Below, in pieces: positions 56,567 through 64,000 of a stretch of DNA of 64,000 nt. The number at the start of each line of letters is the position of its first letter. The stretch's first letter is position 1. A model generated the notes under the pieces. The model was not told the DNA's origin. It did no database searches and saw nothing but the letters and a program-made list of their open reading frames with translations. Origin of the DNA: Bacteroidota bacterium (GTDB lineage Bacteria > Bacteroidota > Bacteroidia > Sphingobacteriales > Sphingobacteriaceae); the NCBI GenBank assembly GCA_021794195.1, contig JAJYRG010000002.1, forward strand, positions 1 to 64,000, in the 5' to 3' direction. The translations under genes were made by a program, and so were the position numbers.

Positions 56567-56574
56567 CAAAGGTA
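56567..56574 (-). promoter_or_regulatory. -7 element of the siderophore importer operon
   Basis: TACCTTTG on the minus strand, an exact TAnnTTTG match, immediately next to the palindromic operator. The start codon is 20 bases downstream. Confidence 0.55.
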
Positions 56575-56654
56575 GGCAAAACAAGTATTATACATAAATT
56601 TTTTATAAAATTTTGAAATTTAGTGGACTTTTGCTCTTCTTTTTTGCAGGGGAA

Positions 56655-57230
56655 CTACTTGTTATCTGTTTGTGAACGAGCAAGAAGTAGATTTTTTAAA
56701 GCGGTCAGGCCGTTTTGAAAACGTTCTTCTTTTAAGCCCGACACTTTTATGTAATTGGCTTTTAACAGCGTTAATTCTTTCTCCCAAACTTCCATAAAAT
56801 GGGCTCTTTCGTTTGGGAAATCCCTAAGGGGATCATCTTCCCAAGGAAGATCTATGTCCATTAATAAGTATCCCTTATAAGGCCGATGTTTGATTTCTTT
56901 CAAGATATATTCGGGCGTGTGATCAAATAGATGATCGCACCAGATTTTCACATTTAATACAGTGGTATCGCAAATTAGAATTTCATTTCTTGCAAAAGGT
57001 GTAAGGGCGTCCTCTACAGCGATTTGCCCATAAAACATATTGACTTCATCTTGAAGAGTGTAACTCCGATTTAATTCTGCACAATAATATCTTGCATATT
57101 CAGGAACAGCTATTGTCTTCAGTTCTTTTGATAAGAATTGAGCCATAGCGGATTTTCCAGTAGATTCGGGGCCTACAATAGCTATTTTATTCAAAGGTTT
57201 ATTTTTCACCATATGCCAAATCTCCTGCAT
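56655..57230 (-). CDS. NadR-like nicotinamide riboside kinase / AAA ATPase
   Basis: 191 residues; an alternative start at ATG 57212 shortens it by six residues. The P-loop is VGPESTGKSAMAQ, then EYARYYCAELN, ICDTTVLNVKIW and LLMDIDLPWEDDPLRDFP, as in the kinase domain of NadR, which phosphorylates nicotinamide riboside for NAD synthesis. The adenylyltransferase domain of enterobacterial NadR is absent. It overlaps upp by up to 32 bases. Confidence 0.83.
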   Translation of the reverse strand: MQEIWHMVKNKPLNKIAIVGPESTGKSAMAQFLSKELKTIAVPEYARYYCAELNRSYTLQDEVNMFYGQIAVEDALTPFARNEILICDTTVLNVKIWCDHLFDHTPEYILKEIKHRPYKGYLLMDIDLPWEDDPLRDFPNERAHFMEVWEKELTLLKANYIKVSGLKEERFQNGLTALKNLLLARSQTDNK

Positions 57231-57840
57231 CTCCTAACCCAGGGACTATATATGATTTTGTGGTCATTTCATCGTCTACATCAGCGACCCATATTTTAGC
57301 TCGGGGTATCGAAGCTTTCACATGTTGTATGCCTTCTTCTGCTGCAATAATGCTTGCGATATGTAGTTCTTTGATGTCGTATTGTTTTAAGAGCTCCTTA
57401 CAGGTTAAGACCATACTTTTTCCTGTAGCCAGCATAGCGTCTATAACGATCACTATTTTTCCATTTAATTCGGGTGTGATACTATATTTATTCAACATTT
57501 CCATCTTACCACTTTTTTTTGTGTGGCGGAATGATCCGAAAAATCCAGAATCAGCATGATCAAAAATATTTAAGAACCCTTGATGAAAAGGAACCCCGGC
57601 GCGAAGTAATGTAATTAATGCCGGCTGTTCTTTTAATAAATGAGTGTCCACAGTGCCTAAAGGAGTCTGCACTTGTTTATGGCTATATTCGAAACTTTTA
57701 CTGATTTCATAAGCTATTATTTCTCCTAAGCGTTCTAAATTCTTTCGGAAACGCAAGCGATCTTTTTGAATAGAGACGTCTCTCAACTCTGCTAAAAAGT
57801 TGTTTGCGATACTGTTTTTTTCTGTGAATATAGTTACCAT
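57199..57840 (-). CDS. upp: uracil phosphoribosyltransferase
   Basis: 213 residues. It makes UMP from uracil and PRPP. The PRPP loop is IVVIDAMLATGKSMV, and the uracil-binding C-terminus reads KSYIVPGLGDAGDLAYG. PALITLLRAGVPFHQG is the usual flexible segment. It is divergent from uvrB (165-base gap) and upstream of the NadR-like gene. Confidence 0.94.
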   Translation of the reverse strand: MVTIFTEKNSIANNFLAELRDVSIQKDRLRFRKNLERLGEIIAYEISKSFEYSHKQVQTPLGTVDTHLLKEQPALITLLRAGVPFHQGFLNIFDHADSGFFGSFRHTKKSGKMEMLNKYSITPELNGKIVIVIDAMLATGKSMVLTCKELLKQYDIKELHIASIIAAEEGIQHVKASIPRAKIWVADVDDEMTTKSYIVPGLGDAGDLAYGEK

Positions 57841-57977
57841 AGTTGAATGCTTTCTCTTCCAAAATAAGAAAAATTATGAGAGTAAAGGAAAATTGGTTTC
57901 TGTTTTTTTATAAAACAATAAAGTCGGTAAATTGAAAAGATGAGAATTTATTGAAACATCATATAAGATAAAAATGA

Positions 57978-57985
57978 TAGCTTTG
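57978..57985 (+). promoter_or_regulatory. -7 promoter element of uvrB
   Basis: TAGCTTTG, an exact TAnnTTTG match, 20 bases before the start codon. TTG at 57951-57953 is a possible -33 element at 24-base spacing. Confidence 0.45.
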
Positions 57986-58005
57986 TAAGAATAGGAAGGA
58001 TTTGC

Positions 58006-60036
58006 ATGAAATTTCAATTAACATCAGAATTTAAACCCACAGGGGATCAGCCAAGTGCAATTAGGAAACTGGTAAAAGGAGTAAAGGAGGGAGAGCTACA
58101 TCAAAACTTATTGGGTGTGACAGGCTCAGGAAAAACATTCACGATTGCTAATGTTATCGAGCAAACAGAGCGGCCGACTTTGGTGCTCAGCCATAATAAG
58201 ACCTTGGCTGCACAGCTTTATGGGGAGTTTAAACATTTTTTTCCAAACAACTCTGTGCAATATTTTGTTTCTTATTATGATTATTACCAACCTGAGGCGT
58301 TTATTGCTTCTACGAACACGTATATAGAAAAAGATTTAGCCATCAATGATGAAATTGAAAAATTAAGGTTGGCCACTACCTCTGCTTTGATGTCTGGAAG
58401 GCGGGATGTAATTGTTGTATCTTCTGTTTCATGTATTTATGGAATGGGAAACCCGGAAGATTTTTCTCGATCTATATTTCGTTTTGCGGTGGGTACGGTT
58501 ATCAGTAGAAATGCTTTTTTACATCGTTTGGTTGAAATTTTATATTCCCGGACTACTACAGACTTCAAACGAGGTACATTTAGGGTGAAAGGGGATACGG
58601 TAGATGTGTACCCAGCCTACTTGGATTATGCTTATCGGGTGACTTTTTTTGGGGATGAAATCGATGAAATGAGTATCGTTGATCCGCTCTCGGGAATGAC
58701 TATAGAAAAAATGGAGGACATAGCTTTATTTCCAGCTAATCTTTTTGTTACGCCCAAGGATAAGTTTTTGGAATCTATTTATGCGATCCAAGATGAATTA
58801 GTCCAGCGAAAAGCCCAATTGGAAGCAGAAGGGAGAATGCTCGAGGCAAAGAGATTGGAAGAACGCGTAAATTATGACTTGGAAATGATGAGAGAGTTGG
58901 GGTATTGTTCGGGTATTGAGAATTACTCTCGTTTTTTTGACGGGCGTAAACCCGGTATGCGTCCTTTCTGTTTATTAGATTATTTTCCTGAGGACTATTT
59001 GTTGGTCATTGACGAAAGTCATGTTACTCTTCCACAATTGCGGGCGATGTACGGAGGGGATAGATCACGAAAAATATCGTTGGTTGAAAACGGGTTTCGT
59101 TTACCGGCAGCTTTGGACAACCGGCCTTTAAACTTTGATGAATTTGAATCGTTGGCAAACCAAACCATATATGTTTCTGCTACACCGGGAGATTATGAAT
59201 TGCAACAAACGGAAGGGGAGATAGTTGAGCAGGTGATTCGTCCCACAGGGTTGTTAGATCCATCCATTGAAGTCCGGCCTGCAATGAGTCAAGTCGACGA
59301 TTTGTTGGATGAGGTTGAAAAAACCGTCCAAAAAAATGGAAGGGTGTTAGTGACTACACTTACCAAACGTATGGCGGAAGAATTGACAAAGTATATGAGC
59401 AGACTCAATATAAAAGTACGCTATATACACTCGGAAATTAAGACTCTCGAACGGGTGGAGATATTACGCGGACTCCGTCTGGGGGAATTTGATGTATTGG
59501 TAGGTGTAAACTTATTGAGGGAAGGGCTGGATCTGCCGGAAGTCACCCTAGTAGCTATATTGGATGCAGACAAAGAAGGGTTTCTGCGTTCAGAGCGTTC
59601 TTTAATTCAAACTATAGGGAGAGCGGCAAGAAACAGTGAGGGACATGTTATCATGTATGCAGATAAAGAGACTGAAAGCATGAGGAAAACCTTGGAAGAG
59701 ACGAACCGCCGTCGGCAAAAACAAATGGACTACAATGCTGAACATGGCATTACCCCACGAACAGTCGGAAAGAGTAAAGAAGAGATTATAGATCAGACTT
59801 CGGTAGCAGATTATCAAGTAAAAAATGCCCAAGCCTATGTCGGACCTGAATCAACAAATCTAGTAGCTGCAGATCCGATTATCCAGTATATGAGTGAAAA
59901 GGATTTAAAACAGTCTATTCAAGATGCCAAGAAAAAAATGGAAAAAGCATCTGAAGATTTGAATTTTTTAGAAGCAGCGAAGTATAGAGATGAAATGTTT
60001 GCATTAGAGAAGGTTTTAACAGAAAAAAGTAAGTGA
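58006..60036 (+). CDS. uvrB: excinuclease ABC subunit B
   Basis: 676 residues, the damage-verifying helicase-like subunit of nucleotide excision repair. Motifs: Walker A GVTGSGKTFTIANVI, the beta-hairpin SYYDYYQPEAFI, DESHVTLPQLRAMY (Walker B), SATPGDYE, and helicase motifs GVNLLREGLDLPEVTLVAILDADKEGF and QTIGRAARN. The C-terminal UVR domain (DLNFLEAAKYRDEMFAL) contacts UvrC. It is divergent from upp. Confidence 0.97.
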   Translation: MKFQLTSEFKPTGDQPSAIRKLVKGVKEGELHQNLLGVTGSGKTFTIANVIEQTERPTLVLSHNKTLAAQLYGEFKHFFPNNSVQYFVSYYDYYQPEAFIASTNTYIEKDLAINDEIEKLRLATTSALMSGRRDVIVVSSVSCIYGMGNPEDFSRSIFRFAVGTVISRNAFLHRLVEILYSRTTTDFKRGTFRVKGDTVDVYPAYLDYAYRVTFFGDEIDEMSIVDPLSGMTIEKMEDIALFPANLFVTPKDKFLESIYAIQDELVQRKAQLEAEGRMLEAKRLEERVNYDLEMMRELGYCSGIENYSRFFDGRKPGMRPFCLLDYFPEDYLLVIDESHVTLPQLRAMYGGDRSRKISLVENGFRLPAALDNRPLNFDEFESLANQTIYVSATPGDYELQQTEGEIVEQVIRPTGLLDPSIEVRPAMSQVDDLLDEVEKTVQKNGRVLVTTLTKRMAEELTKYMSRLNIKVRYIHSEIKTLERVEILRGLRLGEFDVLVGVNLLREGLDLPEVTLVAILDADKEGFLRSERSLIQTIGRAARNSEGHVIMYADKETESMRKTLEETNRRRQKQMDYNAEHGITPRTVGKSKEEIIDQTSVADYQVKNAQAYVGPESTNLVAADPIIQYMSEKDLKQSIQDAKKKMEKASEDLNFLEAAKYRDEMFALEKVLTEKSK

Positions 60037-60109
60037 AGCAAAGCGTGAAAGCACACTATTGGGAAAAAACTGTTTTTTGTGATTTATTTAAACTCTCAAG
60101 CTCCTTCAT

Positions 60110-60117
60110 TATCTTTG
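60110..60117 (+). promoter_or_regulatory. -7 promoter element of proB
   Basis: TATCTTTG, an exact TAnnTTTG match, 46 bases before the start codon. No good -33 TTTG is seen. Confidence 0.4.
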
Positions 60118-60163
60118 TAATTTAATATTACAAACCTTTATTGAGATTATTATTATTAATAAC

Positions 60164-61195
60164 ATGCATAAGCCTGTTTTAGTTGTCAAGTTTGGTTCTT
60201 CTTCCCTCACATCAAATGGGGAGATAGACGAAAGGGTCGTATTAGAGATTGCACGCCAAACTGCTATTTTACAAAGAGAATACAACATAGTGATTGTTTC
60301 TTCGGGGGCGGTAGCTGCCGGGAAACGGCATTTAAAAAATTATAGAAACTCGTTAGTAGAAAGAAAAGCTGCTGCTGCTATTGGTAATCCCTTGCTGATT
60401 CGGACTTATGGTCAATACTTCAAGCCTTTTAATATTGAAATTGCACAAAGTTTATGTGAAAGGCAACACTTTGCAAATAGAAATCAATTCTTGCAATTAA
60501 AAAGTACTTATGAGTGCTTATGGAGAAATAATGTGATCCCTATTGCCAATGAAAATGATGTAGTGAGCAATAAAGAGCTTAAGTTTTCGGATAATGACGA
60601 ATTGGCTACGCTGATAGCTGTAGGTTTTGGGGCTAAAAAAATGCTGTTTGCGACTTCGGTGGGAGGTGTTTTGGATGCAGAAGATAACATCATTGATAAA
60701 ATTGATAAAATTGATAAAAATATCCTTTCTTTAGCCCGGGATGAAGTTAGTGGCGTAGGACTGGGAGGAATGACTTCGAAACTGAATTTTGCACGTATTG
60801 CGACCCGATTGGGAACAGAAGTAGTTATTTTCAATATGGACGAAGAAGATGGTCTGCTGAAAGCCGAACAAGGGAAAAAAGGTACGCTATGCACAGTACA
60901 AGGGGAACGTTTGGGTTTGAGGAGAAATTGGCTGGCTACGGGGAGTTTGATTACAGGACTTGTGAAAGTAGATGAAGGAGCAAAAGAAGCACTTCTGAAC
61001 CGAAATAGCCTGTTGGCCGTAGGTGTACTCGAAGTGGTTCATCAATTTGAAGAAGGAGAAGTATTCCATATTATCGATGAAGAAGAGAAAGTATTTGCAA
61101 TAGCGAAAGCAAAAATAGATTTTGATAAAGAAGCAGGACAACGGAAGACAAAAAACTTGGAAATTGCTCATGCAAATGATATCATTATTTTATAA
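60164..61195 (+). CDS. proB: glutamate 5-kinase
   Basis: 343 residues. It phosphorylates glutamate in the first step of proline synthesis. Kinase motifs: VVKFGSSSLTSNG, IVIVSSGAVAAGKRHL, NENDVVSNKELKFSDNDELATLIA and GVGLGGMTSKLNFARIA. A PUA domain follows from about residue 255. The kinase contains an in-frame 9-base triple repeat coding three Ile-Asp-Lys units (60692-60718). proA is not adjacent, although the two genes are often paired. Confidence 0.92.
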   Translation: MHKPVLVVKFGSSSLTSNGEIDERVVLEIARQTAILQREYNIVIVSSGAVAAGKRHLKNYRNSLVERKAAAAIGNPLLIRTYGQYFKPFNIEIAQSLCERQHFANRNQFLQLKSTYECLWRNNVIPIANENDVVSNKELKFSDNDELATLIAVGFGAKKMLFATSVGGVLDAEDNIIDKIDKIDKNILSLARDEVSGVGLGGMTSKLNFARIATRLGTEVVIFNMDEEDGLLKAEQGKKGTLCTVQGERLGLRRNWLATGSLITGLVKVDEGAKEALLNRNSLLAVGVLEVVHQFEEGEVFHIIDEEEKVFAIAKAKIDFDKEAGQRKTKNLEIAHANDIIIL

Positions 61196-61491
61196 AGTAA
61201 AACCTACTCTGTTTTCACAGATCTACTACATGTTTTTTGCTGCTTTATGTCAAAAATAAATAGGCAAATAAGGAGTTTTTTAGATTTTTTCAGCGGGAAT
61301 AAAAGGGCGAAAATAAGAAAGTTTTGTACCGAAATTAGAAAATCAACTTACTCCTATAGGGCTTGTAGGGTATTATGAAGCGATGTGCCTTATTTAATTG
61401 TCAAATTATCACAGTTTCTTTGGTTTTTTTTGGTATTTTGTGTGTATAATTTCTATATTCATCCTTTCATATAAATTAAAAACATAAAAAA
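61196..61491. other. intergenic region before the peroxiredoxin gene
   Basis: 296 bases without a recognisable gene or RNA. The last 100 bases are A/T-rich with TTTG tracts (for example near 61419 and 61430) that could form the peroxiredoxin promoter, but no exact TAnnTTTG element is found. Confidence 0.4.
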
Positions 61492-62127
61492 ATGAGTTTA
61501 AGATTAGGAGATAAAGCGCCAAATTTTACAGCGCAAACATCAATTGGAGAAATCGATTTTTATGATTTCATAGATGGAAAATGGGCAGTATTATACTCTC
61601 ATCCGGCAGATTTTACGCCGGTTTGTACCACAGAACTTGGAAGGACCGCTCAACTGGATGAAGAGTTCAAAAAGAGAGATGTCAAGGTGTTGGCACTAAG
61701 TGTAGATTCTGTAGAAGGACACTTGGGTTGGATTAAAGATATTAATGAGACGCAAAACACAAATGTCCAGTTTCCTATCATTGCAGATGAAGATCGGAAA
61801 GTGGCAGAGTTATACGACATGATTCATCCGAATGCTTCGGCGACAGCTACAGTCCGTTCTGTTTTTATTATTGATCCGGATAAGAAAGTCCGATTGATTC
61901 TAACTTATCCAGCGTCTACAGGAAGAAATTTTGCGGAAATTTTACGGGTTATCGACTCTTTACAGTTAACAGATAACTATTCTGTAGCTACTCCAGTGGA
62001 TTGGGAGCATGGGCAGGATGTAATTGTTTCTCCTGCTATTAAGACAGAAGATATTCCTGGAAAGTTTCCTAAAGGGCATAAAGAGATTAAACCGTACTTG
62101 AGAACAACTCCACAGCCGAATGTGTAA
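61492..62127 (+). CDS. 1-Cys peroxiredoxin (Prx6-type)
   Basis: 211 residues. The peroxidatic Cys45 is in HPADFTPVCTTELG. No second cysteine occurs in the protein, so a 1-Cys mechanism with an external reductant is expected. LSVDSVEGHLGWIKDI, PIIADEDRKVAELYDMI and the long C-terminal domain with TPVDWEHGQDVIVSPAI are the Prx6 features. It reduces hydrogen peroxide and organic hydroperoxides in the cytoplasm. A shared terminator separates it from the convergent protease gene. Confidence 0.94.
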   Translation: MSLRLGDKAPNFTAQTSIGEIDFYDFIDGKWAVLYSHPADFTPVCTTELGRTAQLDEEFKKRDVKVLALSVDSVEGHLGWIKDINETQNTNVQFPIIADEDRKVAELYDMIHPNASATATVRSVFIIDPDKKVRLILTYPASTGRNFAEILRVIDSLQLTDNYSVATPVDWEHGQDVIVSPAIKTEDIPGKFPKGHKEIKPYLRTTPQPNV

Positions 62128-62163
62128 TGGAGTGAGATGTAAATATTTTCTGAAAGTACAATT

Positions 62164-62202
62164 AAAAGAAGCCGCATTGAATAAAAACATGTGGCTTCTT
62201 TT
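62164..62202. terminator. bidirectional terminator after the peroxiredoxin gene
   Basis: AAAAGAAGCCGCAT pairs with ATGTGGCTTCTTTT (one G-U pair) around an 11-base loop, between convergent genes. T runs flank both sides. Confidence 0.85.
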
Positions 62203-62205
62203 GTT

Positions 62206-63315
62206 TTACTGAACTTTCACCATATAAATATACTTTTGGAGTTCTTTAATACGTTCTGTTTTTGAGAGATCGAGCAATGTGTTACGACGGTTAAGTTCAA
62301 TCTTTCCAGTAGTTTTTTCTTCAGGAATATCTTCTAAAGTAGCCACGAGCGCTTTTGTTTTAATAGCAAAGGCTGAACCTTCCAATCCGGTTTGCTTTCC
62401 ACTGATCATACCTATGATATTTCCGCGGCCGTCTAATACCGGTCCCCCGCTGTTACCTGGGTTTACGGGGATGGATATTTGATAAGAGATGGTATCTCCT
62501 TCGTATCCTGTTGCTGAGCTCAAGTAGCCTTGACCGTATACTGCTTCATCTTTCGGATAGCCGATTGTGTAAATATCTTCACCTAATTCCGTGTTTTCGG
62601 AACTGAAGGTGTAAGGTACCGGCTTTGATTTTTGAAACTCCTTATCGTCTATATGTAGTATTGCGATGTCTTTTGCTGTATCTGAATGCACCACACTTGC
62701 TTGAAACATTTGGTTATTATGGTTATATAGCCAAATAGAATCAGCTCCTGAAATAACGTGGAAGTTAGTAATGGCATACCCTTCATTAGAAAGTAAAAAG
62801 CCTGTGGCTCCATAATGTTTATCCTCATCGTCTTTACTGTCTTTGTTTATACTGTTTATCGCAATATTCTGAGCATTCACATTCTTTTTTACTGTATTCA
62901 TGTCTCTTCGTAGAGCACTATAATCTGAGGTGGATTTTTTTATTGCAGAATAAAACCCACTGAGCCAAAGAGTAGAAATAGCGGATACTAAAGCAATGAG
63001 GACAGCTATTGCAATATTTACTTTATACTTCGTGAATGAATCCCACAATCGTATAATGGGTGTTTTTCTCTTTTTATTTTGAACGTTTTCAAAATATTTG
63101 TTTTCGGCATCCGACAGATAGTGTAAAAACTGCTTCCGGTCTTCTGTATCTTTAAATAGGCTAAGAAAAGTTTTATGCTCTTCAAAAAAGGAGAGATAGG
63201 AGGGGTGATTTTGGCAAAATTGTTCAAATTCTACGCTCTCTTCTTCAGTCAACTCTTTTCTCAGATAGTTGTCTGCCCAATTTATAAATTCTTGTTTTGT
63301 TATTTGTTCTTTCAT
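62206..63315 (-). CDS. membrane-anchored trypsin-like protease with anti-sigma-like N-terminus
   Basis: 369 residues. Residues 1-95 are cytoplasmic and helical (KQEFINWADNYLRKELTEEE), shaped like the sigma-binding domain of FecR-type anti-sigma factors. One membrane helix follows at about 100-122, then a short coiled coil, then a periplasmic S1C-type protease. The triad is His186 in TNFHVISG, Asp216 in AKDIAIL and Ser289 in NPGNSGGPV. There is no PDZ domain. It starts 6 bases after the ECF sigma factor gene. I infer that it holds the sigma factor at the membrane and that the protease domain senses or processes an envelope signal. Confidence 0.8.
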   Translation of the reverse strand: MKEQITKQEFINWADNYLRKELTEEESVEFEQFCQNHPSYLSFFEEHKTFLSLFKDTEDRKQFLHYLSDAENKYFENVQNKKRKTPIIRLWDSFTKYKVNIAIAVLIALVSAISTLWLSGFYSAIKKSTSDYSALRRDMNTVKKNVNAQNIAINSINKDSKDDEDKHYGATGFLLSNEGYAITNFHVISGADSIWLYNHNNQMFQASVVHSDTAKDIAILHIDDKEFQKSKPVPYTFSSENTELGEDIYTIGYPKDEAVYGQGYLSSATGYEGDTISYQISIPVNPGNSGGPVLDGRGNIIGMISGKQTGLEGSAFAIKTKALVATLEDIPEEKTTGKIELNRRNTLLDLSKTERIKELQKYIYMVKVQ

Positions 63316-63321
63316 TTTACC

Positions 63322-63903
63322 TCACTCTGATGAAGGATTGAAAAAGTGTTTTTTCAACCGTTGCAAGCATTTGTACTTTTGGTTTTTGGCATTGCTGGCG
63401 TTTGTATAACCAAAATACTCGCTAATTTCCTTCATGCTTTTCCCTTTTATATAAAAATGTGTTAATATTCCCCTACACGGATTTCCCAATTTGTTTAAAG
63501 CAGATTCCATTCTCTCGAACTCTTCTTGGCGATTATCTTCTTCTGTTGCATTTTCATCTACTAATTCATTTTCAAACTCGGTAATATCAGAAGTATTATA
63601 GGCTGTATTCTGATCTCTTAGTTGCTTCAGCCAGATATTTCTACAGACTGCATACAAATAAGTTTGGAGTTTACTTTTTAAAACAAAGTCGCCTTTTTTA
63701 ATTTTGTCGTAAAGTAAAAGTACTGCTTCTTGGAAAATATCTTTTGCTGCGTCTTGGCTTCCATTGTTTTGCAGAACCATATACCGGATAGCCGGAAAAT
63801 AATGTTCATACACTTCGTTCAGTACAGAATATTCGCCTTTTGAGATCGCCCTTACTATTTGACGATCAAATTCTTTTGTATTTACCTTTTTCTCTCCGCT
63901 CAC
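63322..63903 (-). CDS. ECF sigma factor (sigma-70 family)
   Basis: 193 residues from GTG 63903; no ATG is in frame upstream, and the next internal Met would remove the N-terminus. Region 2 contains DAAKDIFQEAVLLLYDKI and LQTYLYAVCRNIWLKQL. Region 4 reads CRGILTHFYIKGKSMKEISEYFGYTN, a helix-turn-helix. It directs RNA polymerase to stress or envelope genes. The downstream protease gene with an anti-sigma-like N-terminus is its probable regulator. The remaining 97 bases of the window upstream of it contain no gene. Confidence 0.9.
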   Translation of the reverse strand: MSGEKKVNTKEFDRQIVRAISKGEYSVLNEVYEHYFPAIRYMVLQNNGSQDAAKDIFQEAVLLLYDKIKKGDFVLKSKLQTYLYAVCRNIWLKQLRDQNTAYNTSDITEFENELVDENATEEDNRQEEFERMESALNKLGNPCRGILTHFYIKGKSMKEISEYFGYTNASNAKNQKYKCLQRLKKHFFNPSSE

Positions 63904-64000
63904 CTATTAATACTTTCTTTTATCAAAATGTAACCCTTTGTAATGCAGTTTTTACTTTGAGCGTAAAGGGCTGCAACGAATTAAGTCAAATATAGAAAAT

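Noticed and set aside
1-64000. CRISPR arrays, rRNA genes, riboswitches, prophage genes
   Set aside because: No regularly spaced repeats, rRNA sequences, known riboswitch cores or phage structural genes were seen while reading both strands.

Overview
The window is a low-GC chromosomal segment from a member of the Bacteroidota, most likely a Sphingobacteriaceae relative. The evidence is a full-length SprA/Sov translocon protein (type IX secretion), several Bacteroidota-restricted families (DUF2480, DUF3108, DUF3109, DUF6427-like), the absence of Shine-Dalgarno sequences in favour of A/T-rich leaders, and many copies of the Bacteroidota -7 promoter element TAnnTTTG. The genus is an inference; the phylum is secure.

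Layout. 1-2375: partial prolyl oligopeptidase, lpxH and prfA. 2485-2558: tRNA-Asp with a terminator hairpin, followed by a degenerate ISAon1-like transposase fragment (2695-3005). 3391-16066: a same-strand block of about 12.7 kb that is the accessory highlight of the window. It is a 'grasp-with-spasm' ribosomal peptide (RiPP) cluster holding a small precursor gene (5434-5595), an ATP-grasp ligase (GwsG), a SPASM-domain maturase without the radical-SAM cysteines (GwsS), a C39-peptidase ABC exporter, a short HlyD-like protein, a TonB-receptor-like outer-membrane barrel, a lipoprotein, three glycosyltransferase-like genes and two unknown proteins. 16342-30351, minus strand: housekeeping genes (TerC, polyprenyl synthase, DUF3109/3108/2480, PpiD, LptC, an outer-membrane porin-like protein, cytochrome c maturation genes, an MsbA-like exporter). 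30338-38271: SAM hydrolase, PhoH, STAS protein, RNase Z and a histidine operon (hisC-hisB-hisA-hisF-hisIE, lacking hisH). 38347-50838: WD40 protein, giant sprA, ruvA, malic enzyme and a PBP4 peptidase. 51113-63903: aminopeptidase P, a catechol-siderophore-type ABC importer with a palindromic operator at its start, NadR-like kinase, upp, uvrB, proB, a 1-Cys peroxiredoxin, and an ECF sigma factor next to a membrane-anchored protease with an anti-sigma-like N-terminus.

How the peptide cluster should work (inference from family knowledge): the precursor has a leader ending Gly-Gly and a 22-residue core with a Thr-rich half followed by an Asp-rich half. GwsG would join Thr hydroxyls to Asp carboxylates, as in graspetides. 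GwsS probably acts as an accessory or recognition protein. The glycosyltransferases may add sugars. The C39 transporter would cut after Gly-Gly and export the product, with the short HlyD-like protein and the outer-membrane barrel completing the exit route. By eye, codon choice in the block differs from the flanks (more CGx, TCG and ACG codons). Together with the adjacent tRNA and the IS remnant, this suggests horizontal acquisition.
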